Shown here: piece after piece, positions 1-8,509 of the stretch
Layout: every line of letters begins with the position of its first letter
Position numbering within the stretch: position 1 is the stretch's first letter
Assembly (NCBI GenBank): GCA_021405325.1
Contig: QWII01000051.1
Coordinates: forward strand, 3,201-67,200
Length of the DNA stretch: 64,000 nt
Reading direction: 5' to 3'
DNA from: Caldilinea sp. CFX5
GTDB lineage: Bacteria; Chloroflexota; Anaerolineae; Caldilineales; Caldilineaceae
Position numbers and translations under genes: made by a program
Notes under the pieces: generated by a model
The model's input: the letters and a program-made list of their open reading frames with translations, nothing else
Database searches by the model: none
What the model was told of the DNA's origin: nothing

Positions 1-1
1 C

Positions 2-91
2 TGGAATCAGCGAATGGCTTTTGGGCTGGAGCAATTTCGATTGAGCAAAGTTAGAAATCCGGGGCATCTGCGCTTGCGCCGCAACCAGTGA
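2..91 (+). CDS. C-terminal end of an unidentified + strand gene (partial)
   Basis: An open frame entering from the left edge ends in TGA at 89-91. Its 29 visible residues (WNQRMAFGLEQ... to ...RLRRNQ) are rich in Arg, Leu and Gln and end in a basic tail. The look is reminiscent of transposase C-termini, but this is only an impression. It is convergent with the minus-strand glycan cluster, with about 210 bases between them in which I see nothing recognisable. It could also be a chance open stretch. Confidence 0.3.
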   Translation, partial: WNQRMAFGLEQFRLSKVRNPGHLRLRRNQ

Positions 92-304
92 CCCCCTTTC
101 TCGACCCGTGGCATTTACAGTGACATTTGTGGTCATGCTTGACTCCTCAATCTTCAGCTATCCTGTCGATTGCATTGAACTGGTGTACACGGTTAAGCGT
201 ATCAGTAGTCCGCAGTCGTGTGGTCGCGTAGTCCAGCGTCAATCCATAGCCACTTTGGCTGCATTGCGGTCTACTGAGTATGGATTTATTTCTGTGTCAA
301 GCCA

Positions 305-1624
305 TCATGGAATAATTTCTTCCAGCAGATGGTGTTCGACTAATACCGCAGCTACTTCGCGAAGGATGGTAAATTTGCAGCCCGACTTTGCGGCAATATC
401 GAGCAGTGAGTGGCTACCGTCGGCGTAATTCAACACCCATAACATGGCTAATTCGCTGGCTTTGGCATCTTTCCGCCCGCCGAACAAATCATAAAGCCCG
501 CGTCGGCCCAACTGCGGTTCACACTTAGGATTTGTTCGTCGATAATAACGGTTGCCTTCGAGGACATCGCATACCTTAAGATAAGTCACTAACGCATCGG
601 CGAGCGCCCAAGGTTGTATAAAGCTAAGATTATCGGCCGAGGTATGATATTCGGCAAAGCGCCCGTGGGGCGTTCTCGTCAAGCTGCCTACTGCTAAATT
701 AAAGCCGGGCGAACAATACTGGCGTTCGTCATAGCCATAGGGCGAGAAGTCCTGGATCGCAAATGCCTTCCCTGATTCTTTTAGCACCTGGAGGACAGCC
801 TGATCGATTTCAGCATCACCCCGTCGGCTGCGCTTGTATGTAAGGTTGCCGCTATCGCCGACACAGGCGACAACCAGACCATGCCGGATCTGTGCCGCCT
901 GCTCCTCGTGATCATTAAGCCAGGTGATAGCGCCAATCGTACCTGGCAAAAAGAGGAAACGGTATGAATAGCGACGGGCAAGTGGCGTTATATAGTTTGC
1001 CAGATAAGTTGCCAGCGCCATGCCCGACAGATTGTCATTGCACAAGGCAGGGTGGCAACTGTGACATGAAATCAATATCTCCTCTTTGCTGGCCCCCGGC
1101 AGGAAATATTCACCATAGGTCAGATGGCCCTGTTCGAGCGATGAATCAATGTAGACTTCATAGTCTCCTTCCGCCATCTGTTCCAACGTCCGTTGGCTAA
1201 GACAGAAGCCCCAGGTTTCCTGATAGTAGGCGGTGCGGTAGGGAAACCAGTCGGGATGTTCCGGCAGCGTATGCAGATGTTCCCTTAACTCGGCCAGAGA
1301 GATAGTCCGCTGAATCGGAATACTGTAATTGACGACATGTAAACTGGAATCGGCAAAGTCGACAATCTTTTCACCCTTGTCATTCCGAATGTATGCTTCC
1401 CGGATATTCCACTCCTTGGGTACAATCCAATCAAAGACCTGTGTGCCGGTTGGGATCTCGTGAAGTTGCAGCGGAATGTGTTGTTGCAGGATACGGAGCG
1501 ATTGCCGCACGCCATTGCCAGTAATGCTGCGGCAAATCGGATAGAGTTGGGCGATCAGATCATACATTGCACACCCAATGCTATCAAGCTCCATGCTTTC
1601 CTGGCGTTCTGCAAACGTCATCAT
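305..1624 (-). CDS. DUF4910 / DUF2172 aminopeptidase-like protein
   Basis: 439 aa. Resembles the DUF4910 family of M28-like zinc peptidases that recur in O-antigen and capsule clusters. The central part has the metal-site signature SCHSCHP (about 186-192), followed by CNDNLSG (195-201), PGTIG (227-231) and EYHTSADN (325-332), which fit M28-like ligands. About 60 C-terminal residues look like the winged-helix domain usually fused to this family. The start is preceded by AGGAG at 5 nt, and its ATGA overlaps the stop of the upstream epimerase, so the two are translationally coupled. The substrate is not known; a role in processing an amide-linked sugar substituent is inference. It is the last gene of the cluster on this strand. 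Confidence 0.85.
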   Translation of the reverse strand: MMTFAERQESMELDSIGCAMYDLIAQLYPICRSITGNGVRQSLRILQQHIPLQLHEIPTGTQVFDWIVPKEWNIREAYIRNDKGEKIVDFADSSLHVVNYSIPIQRTISLAELREHLHTLPEHPDWFPYRTAYYQETWGFCLSQRTLEQMAEGDYEVYIDSSLEQGHLTYGEYFLPGASKEEILISCHSCHPALCNDNLSGMALATYLANYITPLARRYSYRFLFLPGTIGAITWLNDHEEQAAQIRHGLVVACVGDSGNLTYKRSRRGDAEIDQAVLQVLKESGKAFAIQDFSPYGYDERQYCSPGFNLAVGSLTRTPHGRFAEYHTSADNLSFIQPWALADALVTYLKVCDVLEGNRYYRRTNPKCEPQLGRRGLYDLFGGRKDAKASELAMLWVLNYADGSHSLLDIAAKSGCKFTILREVAAVLVEHHLLEEIIP

Positions 1625-2166
1625 ATGCTCTCCTGCGTCAGGTTGAAGTTTGGATAAGTCGCATCGCGCCCTGAAATTACTGTAATCGCCCGCGGCCAGG
1701 TAATGGCAAAAGCCGGATCATCCCAACGAAAGCCACGTGCCGCCGTTGGCATATAGAATTCTGACATCTGATAAAAAATTTCCGTATGGTCTTCCAGCGT
1801 CAAAAAACCGTGGGCGCAGCCTTCCGGTACATAAAGCATGGTATGTTCATCTGCTGTCAGCGTAACGCCGATATGTTGCATAAAGGTTGGTGATGTCGGG
1901 CGCAGATCGATGATCACATCGTAAATGGCGCCGTTTGTGCAACGCACCAATTTGGCTTCCGCTTGGGGTTCAACCTGATAGTGCATACCACGCAAAGTTC
2001 CCGCCTTTTCGTTGTAGGAAACATTGCATTGAACCAGGCGTGGGTTTAGACCATGCGCTTCGAACTCCCGTTGACACCAAGCGCGTGCAAAGAAGCCGCG
2101 GTTGTCAGATAACCGTTCCATTCGAATCAGATAAGCACTGCTCAGTTTGGTGGCTTCAAAGATCAT
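1621..2166 (-). CDS. rfbC: dTDP-4-dehydrorhamnose 3,5-epimerase family protein
   Basis: 181 aa, the usual RmlC length. It would epimerise C3 and C5 of a dTDP-4-keto-6-deoxyhexose in the cytoplasm. The cupin signature is clear: DNRGFF (21-26), TLRGMHYQ with the likely catalytic His62, KLVRC with Lys72, GCAHGFLTL with His119, and Tyr132/Tyr138 near the active site. No RmlB or RmlD is present here; the nucleotidyltransferase at 9494-10243 and the C-methyltransferase just upstream suggest a modified deoxysugar rather than plain rhamnose. It overlaps the DUF4910 gene by 4 nt. The assignment to the family is firm, the exact sugar is not. Confidence 0.93.
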   Translation of the reverse strand: MIFEATKLSSAYLIRMERLSDNRGFFARAWCQREFEAHGLNPRLVQCNVSYNEKAGTLRGMHYQVEPQAEAKLVRCTNGAIYDVIIDLRPTSPTFMQHIGVTLTADEHTMLYVPEGCAHGFLTLEDHTEIFYQMSEFYMPTAARGFRWDDPAFAITWPRAITVISGRDATYPNFNLTQESI

Positions 2167-2196
2167 TGGCTGGCTTCAGTTCTTCTCTATAATTCC

Positions 2197-3492
2197 TCAT
2201 GGATAAACTATTACATATGGAATCGGCGCCACGAATTGGCCGCCCCATGCCCGAATATAACCAACCTGCGCCATAATCTCATCCTTAAAGTTCCATGGCA
2301 GAATCAAAACGTAGTCGGGTTGTGTTTCTTTGAGTTTGTCGGGGTGAAAGATGGGAATATGGGTGCCGGGCAAGAATTTCCCCTGTTTATATGGATTGCG
2401 ATCAACCGTATAGGCAAGAAAGTCAGTGCGAATACCGCAGTAGTTGAGTAGGGTGTTGCCTTTGCCTGGCGCGCCATAGCCAACCACAGATTTCCCCGCA
2501 TTTCTGCAATGGATCAGAAATGCCAGCAGGTTGCGCTTTGTCGCCTTGACTTGTTCACCAAAGGCGGCATAATAGGCTAGATCGGTAACGCCGGCAGCAA
2601 CTTCACGCGTGTTGAGTTCCGTTGCACGTTGACAAATTGGTTTTGTTGTGTCTTCTGTGTGTCGGGCATAGATGCGCAGTGAGCCGCCATGCGTTGGCAA
2701 TTCTTCAACGTCGAAAAGTGTAAGCCCATGCGCGGCGAATATCTTGTTGACTGTGGCAAAACTGAAATATGAAAAGTGTTCGTGATAAATTGTATCGAAT
2801 TGATTCTCGGCAACCAGGCACATTAGATGGGGAAATTCCATTGTGATCACGCCTGACGGTTTCAAAACAAGCTTCAGCCCTGCCACAAAATCATTGAGAT
2901 CAGGGACCTGCGCAAGCACGTTGTTTCCTACTAATAGATCCGCTTGTATGTCATTGGCGACCAAGGCGCGGGCGCTTTCTGTGCCAAAGAATTCAATTCG
3001 CGTTGGCACGCCTTTGTCAATAGCGACTTTGGCTACATTGGCAGCCGGTTCAATCCCCAAGACAGGAATCCCTTTTTTGACAAAGTATTGCAACAGATAG
3101 CCGTCATTACTCGCCACTTCGAGTACCTGGCTAGTACTGTTGAGATGAAAACGTTCCATCATCAGATTCGTGTAGTGTTGTGCATGTTGTAGCCAGGTGT
3201 CAGCGTAGGATGAAAAATAGGCGTATTCCGTAAAGATATGCGTTGGGCTTACATACTCTTCCAACTGAACCAGGAAGCAATGCTCACACACGTAAACGTG
3301 AAGCGGGTAGAAAGGCTCCATTTGATTCAATTGATCGGCGCTGAGGTAACTTTCACAGAGTGGCGACATGCCCAAATCGACAAAGGTATGGCGTAATGGT
3401 GTGTTGCAGAAACGGCAGATTGGCCCGTAAGCAGGGCCAATCGGCGGCCCAACCCGAGGCGTACTCACACCCGCATCTATCGCTAGCGTCAT
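2197..3492 (-). CDS. NDP-sugar C-methyltransferase (zinc finger, SAM and C-terminal domains)
   Basis: 431 aa with the three-part layout of TylCIII-type sugar C-methyltransferases. An N-terminal zinc module has CRFC (26-29) and CEHC (69-72). A Rossmann SAM domain begins at VLEVASNDGYLL (123-134) with the acidic residue of GIEP (146-149). A C-terminal domain has GYGAPGKGNTLLNYC. These enzymes add a branch methyl to a keto-deoxysugar nucleotide. The neighbours (3,5-epimerase downstream, NAD-dependent epimerase/reductase upstream) fit a branched deoxysugar pathway. AAAGGG lies just upstream of the ATG. Confidence 0.9.
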   Translation of the reverse strand: MTLAIDAGVSTPRVGPPIGPAYGPICRFCNTPLRHTFVDLGMSPLCESYLSADQLNQMEPFYPLHVYVCEHCFLVQLEEYVSPTHIFTEYAYFSSYADTWLQHAQHYTNLMMERFHLNSTSQVLEVASNDGYLLQYFVKKGIPVLGIEPAANVAKVAIDKGVPTRIEFFGTESARALVANDIQADLLVGNNVLAQVPDLNDFVAGLKLVLKPSGVITMEFPHLMCLVAENQFDTIYHEHFSYFSFATVNKIFAAHGLTLFDVEELPTHGGSLRIYARHTEDTTKPICQRATELNTREVAAGVTDLAYYAAFGEQVKATKRNLLAFLIHCRNAGKSVVGYGAPGKGNTLLNYCGIRTDFLAYTVDRNPYKQGKFLPGTHIPIFHPDKLKETQPDYVLILPWNFKDEIMAQVGYIRAWGGQFVAPIPYVIVYP

Positions 3493-3562
3493 GGACTTAC
3501 CCTTTCTTCTTCACCCGTCAACCGTAAGCGGACAAAGTTACCTAGTGGCGGCGTACAGCCAA

Positions 3563-4597
3563 TCAAGTTAGCAGCGTTGTCCAGCGCAAGGTCGAATCCA
3601 GTTGTCCGCTCCTGAGGAGTTGTTTAACATGCTCAATTCGTTTGTATTGCGGACCTTCGAATTCTTCCTGCTTCACACCATATTTTTGATATACTTCGTA
3701 TAATTCTTGTGCGCCCCGACGTGCGTGCCACTGGGGTTTGAAGTCTGGCAAGATGCGCCTAATTTTGGAAAAATCCACACGATAGGTGCGCTTGTCTGGT
3801 TCAGCATCAGGCGCATATTCAACACGAGAGCCAGGGACTGTTTCGCTAACAATGGTTGCCAGATCGCGAATTTGATAATTTTCCTCATTGATGCCTACAT
3901 TGAATGCCTGGTTGTGGACGGCAGCACGAGAGGCGTTAAGCACAGCAATAAAGGCACGCGCAATATCTTCAATATGGACAATCGGCCGCCAGGGACTTCC
4001 GTCGCTTTTTAGATAGACAAGGCCAGTGGTATAGGCCCAAGCCACCAAATTATTGAGTACAAGATCAAAGCGATGACGCGCGGAGACGCCATAGGCTGTA
4101 GCATTGCGCAGATAGGTTGGGCTAAAGCTGGCATCAGCTAATTCGGCGACATCGCGCTCGACCAGCACCTTTGAATGACCATACACAGTCACCGGCTTGA
4201 ATTCCGCTTCCTCAGTCAATATGGTATCGCCGGCAGCACCGTAAGTACTACAGGATGAGGAAAAAAGAAAGCGTGGTACGCCCACCTGCTTGGCCAATGT
4301 TGCTAAACGCAGGGAGGCCCGATAGTTGATATCATAGGTTAAGTTGGGATTCAAGTTGCCGAGCGGATCATTGGAGAGCGCTGCCAGGTGAATGATAGCC
4401 TCAAAGCCCGCCAAATCCGATGCCGCGACATCCCGAATATCCTTTTTGATTTCAGGAATTGCAGGTATAGTTTTGCCGAATGTACACTGTTTGTAAAGGT
4501 CAGTATCTAGCCCAAATACGTCATGGCCTGCCGCCTTCAGCATCGGCGTTAGGACGACGCCAATGTAGCCGTTGTGACCAGTAACTAAGACGCGCAT
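3563..4597 (-). CDS. NAD-dependent epimerase/dehydratase (extended SDR)
   Basis: 344 aa. The N-terminus has the nucleotide-binding GHNGYIG (7-13). The catalytic region has SSS (about 113-115), with the YxxxK pair Tyr139/Lys143 in VYGHSK. It converts a nucleotide sugar by 4-keto chemistry (epimerase, dehydratase or reductase), and the specificity cannot be read from sequence alone. AAGGAG lies 7 nt before the ATG. It lies between the pyruvyltransferase and the C-methyltransferase and probably works on the same nucleotide sugar as the latter. Confidence 0.9.
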   Translation of the reverse strand: MRVLVTGHNGYIGVVLTPMLKAAGHDVFGLDTDLYKQCTFGKTIPAIPEIKKDIRDVAASDLAGFEAIIHLAALSNDPLGNLNPNLTYDINYRASLRLATLAKQVGVPRFLFSSSCSTYGAAGDTILTEEAEFKPVTVYGHSKVLVERDVAELADASFSPTYLRNATAYGVSARHRFDLVLNNLVAWAYTTGLVYLKSDGSPWRPIVHIEDIARAFIAVLNASRAAVHNQAFNVGINEENYQIRDLATIVSETVPGSRVEYAPDAEPDKRTYRVDFSKIRRILPDFKPQWHARRGAQELYEVYQKYGVKQEEFEGPQYKRIEHVKQLLRSGQLDSTLRWTTLLT

Positions 4598-4632
4598 TGT
4601 TTCTCCTTGTTTATGTTACAGAAGCTTGTAAG

Positions 4633-5829
4633 TTACAGGAGCATTTCATATTGGTCGTCGAGCAACTTGCGGTAGTAATCTGCTTGATCGTGAATTTGAC
4701 ACACAATTTGATCAACTTCATGAATACAAGCAGTGAATTGTTCAACAAGGCGCTCAGTGGTAAAATGCTCAATGTGCTGGCAATAGCGCCCAAGGCCCAT
4801 TTCCTTCATTAGCAGATCATTCTTCTCATGATAGCCAAGCGAAATTACGGGCCGCCCCAGCATTAGCGAACATAGCACGTTATGGAAGCGACTTGCTACA
4901 ATAATATCTGTCTGGGCAATTTGATAAAAAAGGTCATTGACATTCGTGATTTCTTGGACGATAAGCTTTTCCTGCCAATGGGGTTCACCCTCTTCTTTTA
5001 CAAATTCAGTGATTTCCCGGACCGGTCGCATATCTGCTATATCCCCCGAAATGACCCGGACGGTGAATCCTGCGCGGAGCAACCAGGTGACAAAATGTTT
5101 TATTTTTGAAAAATATTTCTGATAGACACTCTCACCAGTAACAGCCAGCCAGCCATAGTAATTGATCAACCCTAATCCCACCACGGTTGGCGTAGCGGAG
5201 AGTTTTTTAGGGACTGGCAATGATGCCTTCGGTAGACTAAAAACAAGATCTGGGTATAAGGTGTCACGAGATGTATCGTAACCAAGACTCTGCAGATAAT
5301 TGAAGGCGGCCATTTCGCGATACGAACGGTAATCTGCCATTCGCAAGGCTTTGAGCATCAAGAATTTGCTAATGCGGTTCAAAATCGGGCCAACGCCAAC
5401 ACTCAGAAAAATAACTTGCGCTCCGCCCAGCTTGGCAGCCTTGCACCATTTGTAGAGCGTATAGGGCGCATGCCAAGGCCGGCGGACGCCCATATCATCA
5501 ACGGCGCCTGTCCCCACCACGATAAATTTATCCCCTGGCTGAAACCATTTTGGACTCTGCAACCAGAAGAGAATCTCATCCGTCAGACGTAAACAGAGTC
5601 GTATAATGCGCGATGGCTGACTACCGAAACCAGGTTTATCTGTATATGCCCCGCTTGTGGGCAGTGTCTGGATGCCAAAACGCTTTGAAACTTCGCCGGA
5701 GCCGGTGCAAACACAGATTATATTTGCATTCGGTTGATATTTTTTAATGTGATAAAGCGCTGCTTCGAGCGAAGCATCATTCCCAGTATTGCCCGATCCA
5801 AAATTTCCATAAAGAATAATTTTATCCAT
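4633..5829 (-). CDS. Polysaccharide pyruvyl transferase family protein
   Basis: 398 aa. The N-terminal glycine-rich GNFGSGNTGND (8-18) is typical of the family (CsaB, WcaK, AmsJ types). The C-terminal half has the DIIVASRFHNVLCSLMLGRPVISLGYHEKN pattern, whose RFH is the usual catalytic region. These enzymes add a pyruvate ketal from PEP to a sugar of a surface polymer, giving it negative charge. The start follows AGGTGAT. A palindromic element (5884-5962) sits between it and the upstream glycosyltransferase. Confidence 0.85.
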   Translation of the reverse strand: MDKIILYGNFGSGNTGNDASLEAALYHIKKYQPNANIICVCTGSGEVSKRFGIQTLPTSGAYTDKPGFGSQPSRIIRLCLRLTDEILFWLQSPKWFQPGDKFIVVGTGAVDDMGVRRPWHAPYTLYKWCKAAKLGGAQVIFLSVGVGPILNRISKFLMLKALRMADYRSYREMAAFNYLQSLGYDTSRDTLYPDLVFSLPKASLPVPKKLSATPTVVGLGLINYYGWLAVTGESVYQKYFSKIKHFVTWLLRAGFTVRVISGDIADMRPVREITEFVKEEGEPHWQEKLIVQEITNVNDLFYQIAQTDIIVASRFHNVLCSLMLGRPVISLGYHEKNDLLMKEMGLGRYCQHIEHFTTERLVEQFTACIHEVDQIVCQIHDQADYYRKLLDDQYEMLL

Positions 5830-5883
5830 ATCATCACCTATCTATAGTACTTGTACAATTCTTGCACCAGTTGTACAAGTAAC

Positions 5884-5962
5884 GTAACTATTCAGGCCGC
5901 TCCTCGCCAGTCACGGACTGGCGAGGAGCGGCCTGAATGGAGCAGGCGGGCTGAATAGTTAC
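5884..5962. repeat. GTAAC-end palindromic element, copy A, with 8-bp target duplication
   Basis: Terminal 12-nt inverted repeats GTAACTATTCAG (5884-5895) and CTGAATAGTTAC (5951-5962) enclose a perfect 23-bp hairpin (5890-5912 with 5916-5938, loop ACG). The element is flanked by the exact 8-bp direct repeat CAAGTAAC (5876-5883 and 5963-5970), the mark of an insertion. Related copies lie at 32674, 39161 and 42644, with a decayed one near 56367. Confidence 0.85.
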
Positions 5963-6050
5963 CAAGTAACAAAAATAGCGGGTATAGCAATTTCCCATAA
6001 CCGGAAACGTAAGCTATTTGCCTACAAGTTTGCGGGCCAAGCTGACTTTG

Positions 6051-7001
6051 TTATTTAGGGTGGCTTGACGGTTGATATTTTGTAAAATGTTCTTTCTGCT
6101 TCTTTTTTTCAACAGCGTGCCACCAAGTGCGAAAAAATACTCCGCGCCAAAAAACGGGTAACACCGAGTATAAACCAGCTAGGCGCAACAACGAGATGAC
6201 GCGGGCGCTTGCGACAACGATATGACCATCAAGAAAGTTCAAAACAGCCGAAAATAGATAAGCTCTACATGTGTGCCCGCGTAAAAACACATCACCCTGA
6301 ACAGAATGCTGAATTCTGGCTAAGGCGCCTTGCGAATTGAAAACTTTATCCCGTATTCTGCGATAGTCTTGAGCCAAATTAGAATAATCAAAGGAACTCT
6401 TAGACCCTCCCGAAAGTCGCACTATTGCTACGCTTTGACTAATTCCATCAAAATTACCTAACAACGCCATCTGACAACATAGATCAAGATCGCCCCATAC
6501 TAAAATCCGAGGATCCATCCCTCCTGCTTTGAGATAAGCATCTCTTCTGATCAACGAAGCTGCAAAGTGAAGATTCTCTCCCCCCACAAATAAGGCCAAG
6601 AGATTTCCTCTGGCTTCTGATGGAACAACGGATATAAAATTACCATCGTCGTCTACTAAATTGTAGGCCCCATAGATCCAATTACACCCCGTGAGCATAG
6701 CTTTGTCCAAGAGTGCTTTTAATGCATTGGGCAACAAATAATCATCATCATCGAGGAAATTAATATAAGTTCCCGATGCCAAATTGGCCCCTTTGTTCAT
6801 TGCATCGATCAAATTAGAGTAGGAATTTATAACCGTCACTTTAGACGACTTCAGCCAATCCACATCCGGCAGCGGTTGGCGGCTATTGTTATAAATAAGA
6901 ATTTCATGAAGATGATCATCAAGGTTTTGTTCCAAAGCGCTCTTGACTGCACGTTCCAGACTTGGCCGATTAATTGTCGGGATAATCGTCGTACAAAGCA
7001 T
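6051..7001 (-). CDS. Glycosyltransferase family 2
   Basis: 316 aa from the ATG at 7001, which has GGAAAGGAG 8 nt upstream; the reading frame is open further 5' but that extension is not GT-like. GT-A fold features are an N-terminal IIPTINRPSLERAVKSAL nucleotide-binding strand and helix, then the metal-binding run NFLDDDDYLLP (four Asp). The acceptor region contains WGDLDLCCQM. It transfers a sugar from an NDP-sugar during repeat-unit assembly at the cytoplasmic face. The C-terminus is rich in Lys, Trp and Phe. Confidence 0.85.
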   Translation of the reverse strand: MLCTTIIPTINRPSLERAVKSALEQNLDDHLHEILIYNNSRQPLPDVDWLKSSKVTVINSYSNLIDAMNKGANLASGTYINFLDDDDYLLPNALKALLDKAMLTGCNWIYGAYNLVDDDGNFISVVPSEARGNLLALFVGGENLHFAASLIRRDAYLKAGGMDPRILVWGDLDLCCQMALLGNFDGISQSVAIVRLSGGSKSSFDYSNLAQDYRRIRDKVFNSQGALARIQHSVQGDVFLRGHTCRAYLFSAVLNFLDGHIVVASARVISLLRLAGLYSVLPVFWRGVFFRTWWHAVEKKKQKEHFTKYQPSSHPK

Positions 7002-7080
7002 AATGTTGCTCCTTTCCACACTGCGGTTGCTTAGAAAAAACAAGCGGTTCTGGCTTACCCACGTTCGGAAAGTAAGTCTT

Positions 7081-8319
7081 TCATTTCTCAATAGGCGCAG
7101 CCGCCTTGTCAATAGCTTGTGCGTCGTAGCTAATTAATTTGGGGTCAATATAGCTTTTTTCGTGATGTCGTAGCGCATACCGATAGGCAACGAGTGTTTG
7201 TTGAGCACAGCTCTGCCATGAGAATTGGGCGGCGCGTTGCAGCCCTTTATAAGTCAGGGCCGCCGCCAGTTCAGCATCAATTAGCACCTTTTCCATACAG
7301 ATCGCCAATCGCGCTGCATCTTCCGCCGGGAATAAAAGGGCCGCGTCTCCAACTACCTCAGGAATTGATGAATTATCAGCCGCAATGATCGGGGCGCCAC
7401 AGGCCATCGCCTCTACCAACGGCAAACCAAAGCCTTCGCAAAGGGACGGAAACGCAAATAGCGAGGCGGCATTGTAAAGCGACACTAAATCCGCATTAGC
7501 GACATTTTCCAAAAAGCGCACAGCATTGCCTAACCCTAATTGTTGCATCTTTTCAGTCAGTTCTGCCATCAAAGAATGATGTGTCCACACAATGACTAGT
7601 TGATAGTGGCGTCGGAGGGTTGTGGGGAGGAGTGCATAGGCATAAAGCAGGGTTATAAGGTTTTTGCGTGGATCAGCCGACCCCAACGCCAGGATAAACT
7701 TGTGATCAAGCTTATACTTGCGCCGAAGACAATTCAATTGTTCTTCGTCATGGAGCGGGGCATAGATCGGGCTGGCAGCCTCATGCGTCACTATGACCTG
7801 CTCGGACGCTACATGAAGATGCTCAACAATGCTTTTTCTGGCGGCATGGGAGACGGTGATAATCACCGCCGCCCGCTGGGCCGCCAGGCGTGGCACGACA
7901 CGATAGTACCATTGCATCAATCGGCGTTTGGGTGACTTCGGCGCTCGTCTTGAAAATTGGTCAGGGAAAAACCAGATCATATCATGAATGGTCAACGCCA
8001 AAGGGCAAGATAAATACAAAGGCGCCGTCAAACTGGGAGCGTGTAACAGATCCAGACGGTCGCGTGCCGCTTGTCGCGCCAAACCAATCTGTTCCCGCCA
8101 GAAGGCTCCCGCCATCGGCAATGCACCGGAGATTATACGGTGTGTGAAATTAGGGCGAAGCGGGAGCATTGTTGTCTGGCTCGGTGAGCGGTCGAGGTAT
8201 AAAATGTACTCATTTTCTGCGTCAATTTCAGCTAGTGCGTTGAGCAAATTTTCACTATACGTTTTGAAGCCACCTTTTTGGGTGTGGGTCAGGAAACGAG
8301 CATCAATGCCAATTTTCAT
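7081..8319 (-). CDS. Glycosyltransferase family 4 (GT-B)
   Basis: 412 aa starting MKIGIDARFL at 8319; the open frame continues upstream but without GT sequence. The GT-B C-terminal motif LCEGFGLPLVEAMACGAPII, with the EX7E pair, marks the donor site, and LALGSADPRKNL is the usual phosphate-loop region. KGGFKTYSENLL near the N-terminus is the glycine-rich acceptor-side loop. The 3' end overlaps the open frame in front of the downstream GT2 but not its chosen start. It probably adds a mannose-, glucose- or rhamnose-type residue. Confidence 0.88.
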   Translation of the reverse strand: MKIGIDARFLTHTQKGGFKTYSENLLNALAEIDAENEYILYLDRSPSQTTMLPLRPNFTHRIISGALPMAGAFWREQIGLARQAARDRLDLLHAPSLTAPLYLSCPLALTIHDMIWFFPDQFSRRAPKSPKRRLMQWYYRVVPRLAAQRAAVIITVSHAARKSIVEHLHVASEQVIVTHEAASPIYAPLHDEEQLNCLRRKYKLDHKFILALGSADPRKNLITLLYAYALLPTTLRRHYQLVIVWTHHSLMAELTEKMQQLGLGNAVRFLENVANADLVSLYNAASLFAFPSLCEGFGLPLVEAMACGAPIIAADNSSIPEVVGDAALLFPAEDAARLAICMEKVLIDAELAAALTYKGLQRAAQFSWQSCAQQTLVAYRYALRHHEKSYIDPKLISYDAQAIDKAAAPIEK

Positions 8320-8344
8320 TGTGTGTTCATCCTTAATCCACACC

Positions 8345-8488
8345 TCAAGTTGGCTGCAAGCGGGGGCCAACGAGAAAAACGTACGCGTTGTTGATTTGCG
8401 CCACCTGCTGGTCGAGTCGCCAAAAGGCGACAGCCGCACTGGTGTGATCAATTGTGGGAATGATGATGGAACAAAAGATTTCCTGCAT
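8345..8488 (-). pseudogene. 47-codon fragment resembling the N-terminus of a GT2
   Basis: The gap between the GT4 at 7081 and the GT2 at 8510 contains ATG (8488) to TGA (8345-8347), coding MQEIFCSIIIPTID... and stopping at ...LVGPRLQPT. The start resembles the first beta strand of GT2 proteins, for example CTTIIPTIN in the gene at 6051. It then runs into sequence with no GT2 pattern. This could be the stub of a lost glycosyltransferase or a short real protein; the former is my guess. Confidence 0.3.
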
Positions 8489-8509
8489 GGTAGGGGTTTC
8501 CACTTCTGA

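Noticed and set aside
108..428. 106-aa open frame on the + strand
   Set aside because: Its second half is antisense to the DUF4910 gene and the product resembles no protein family.
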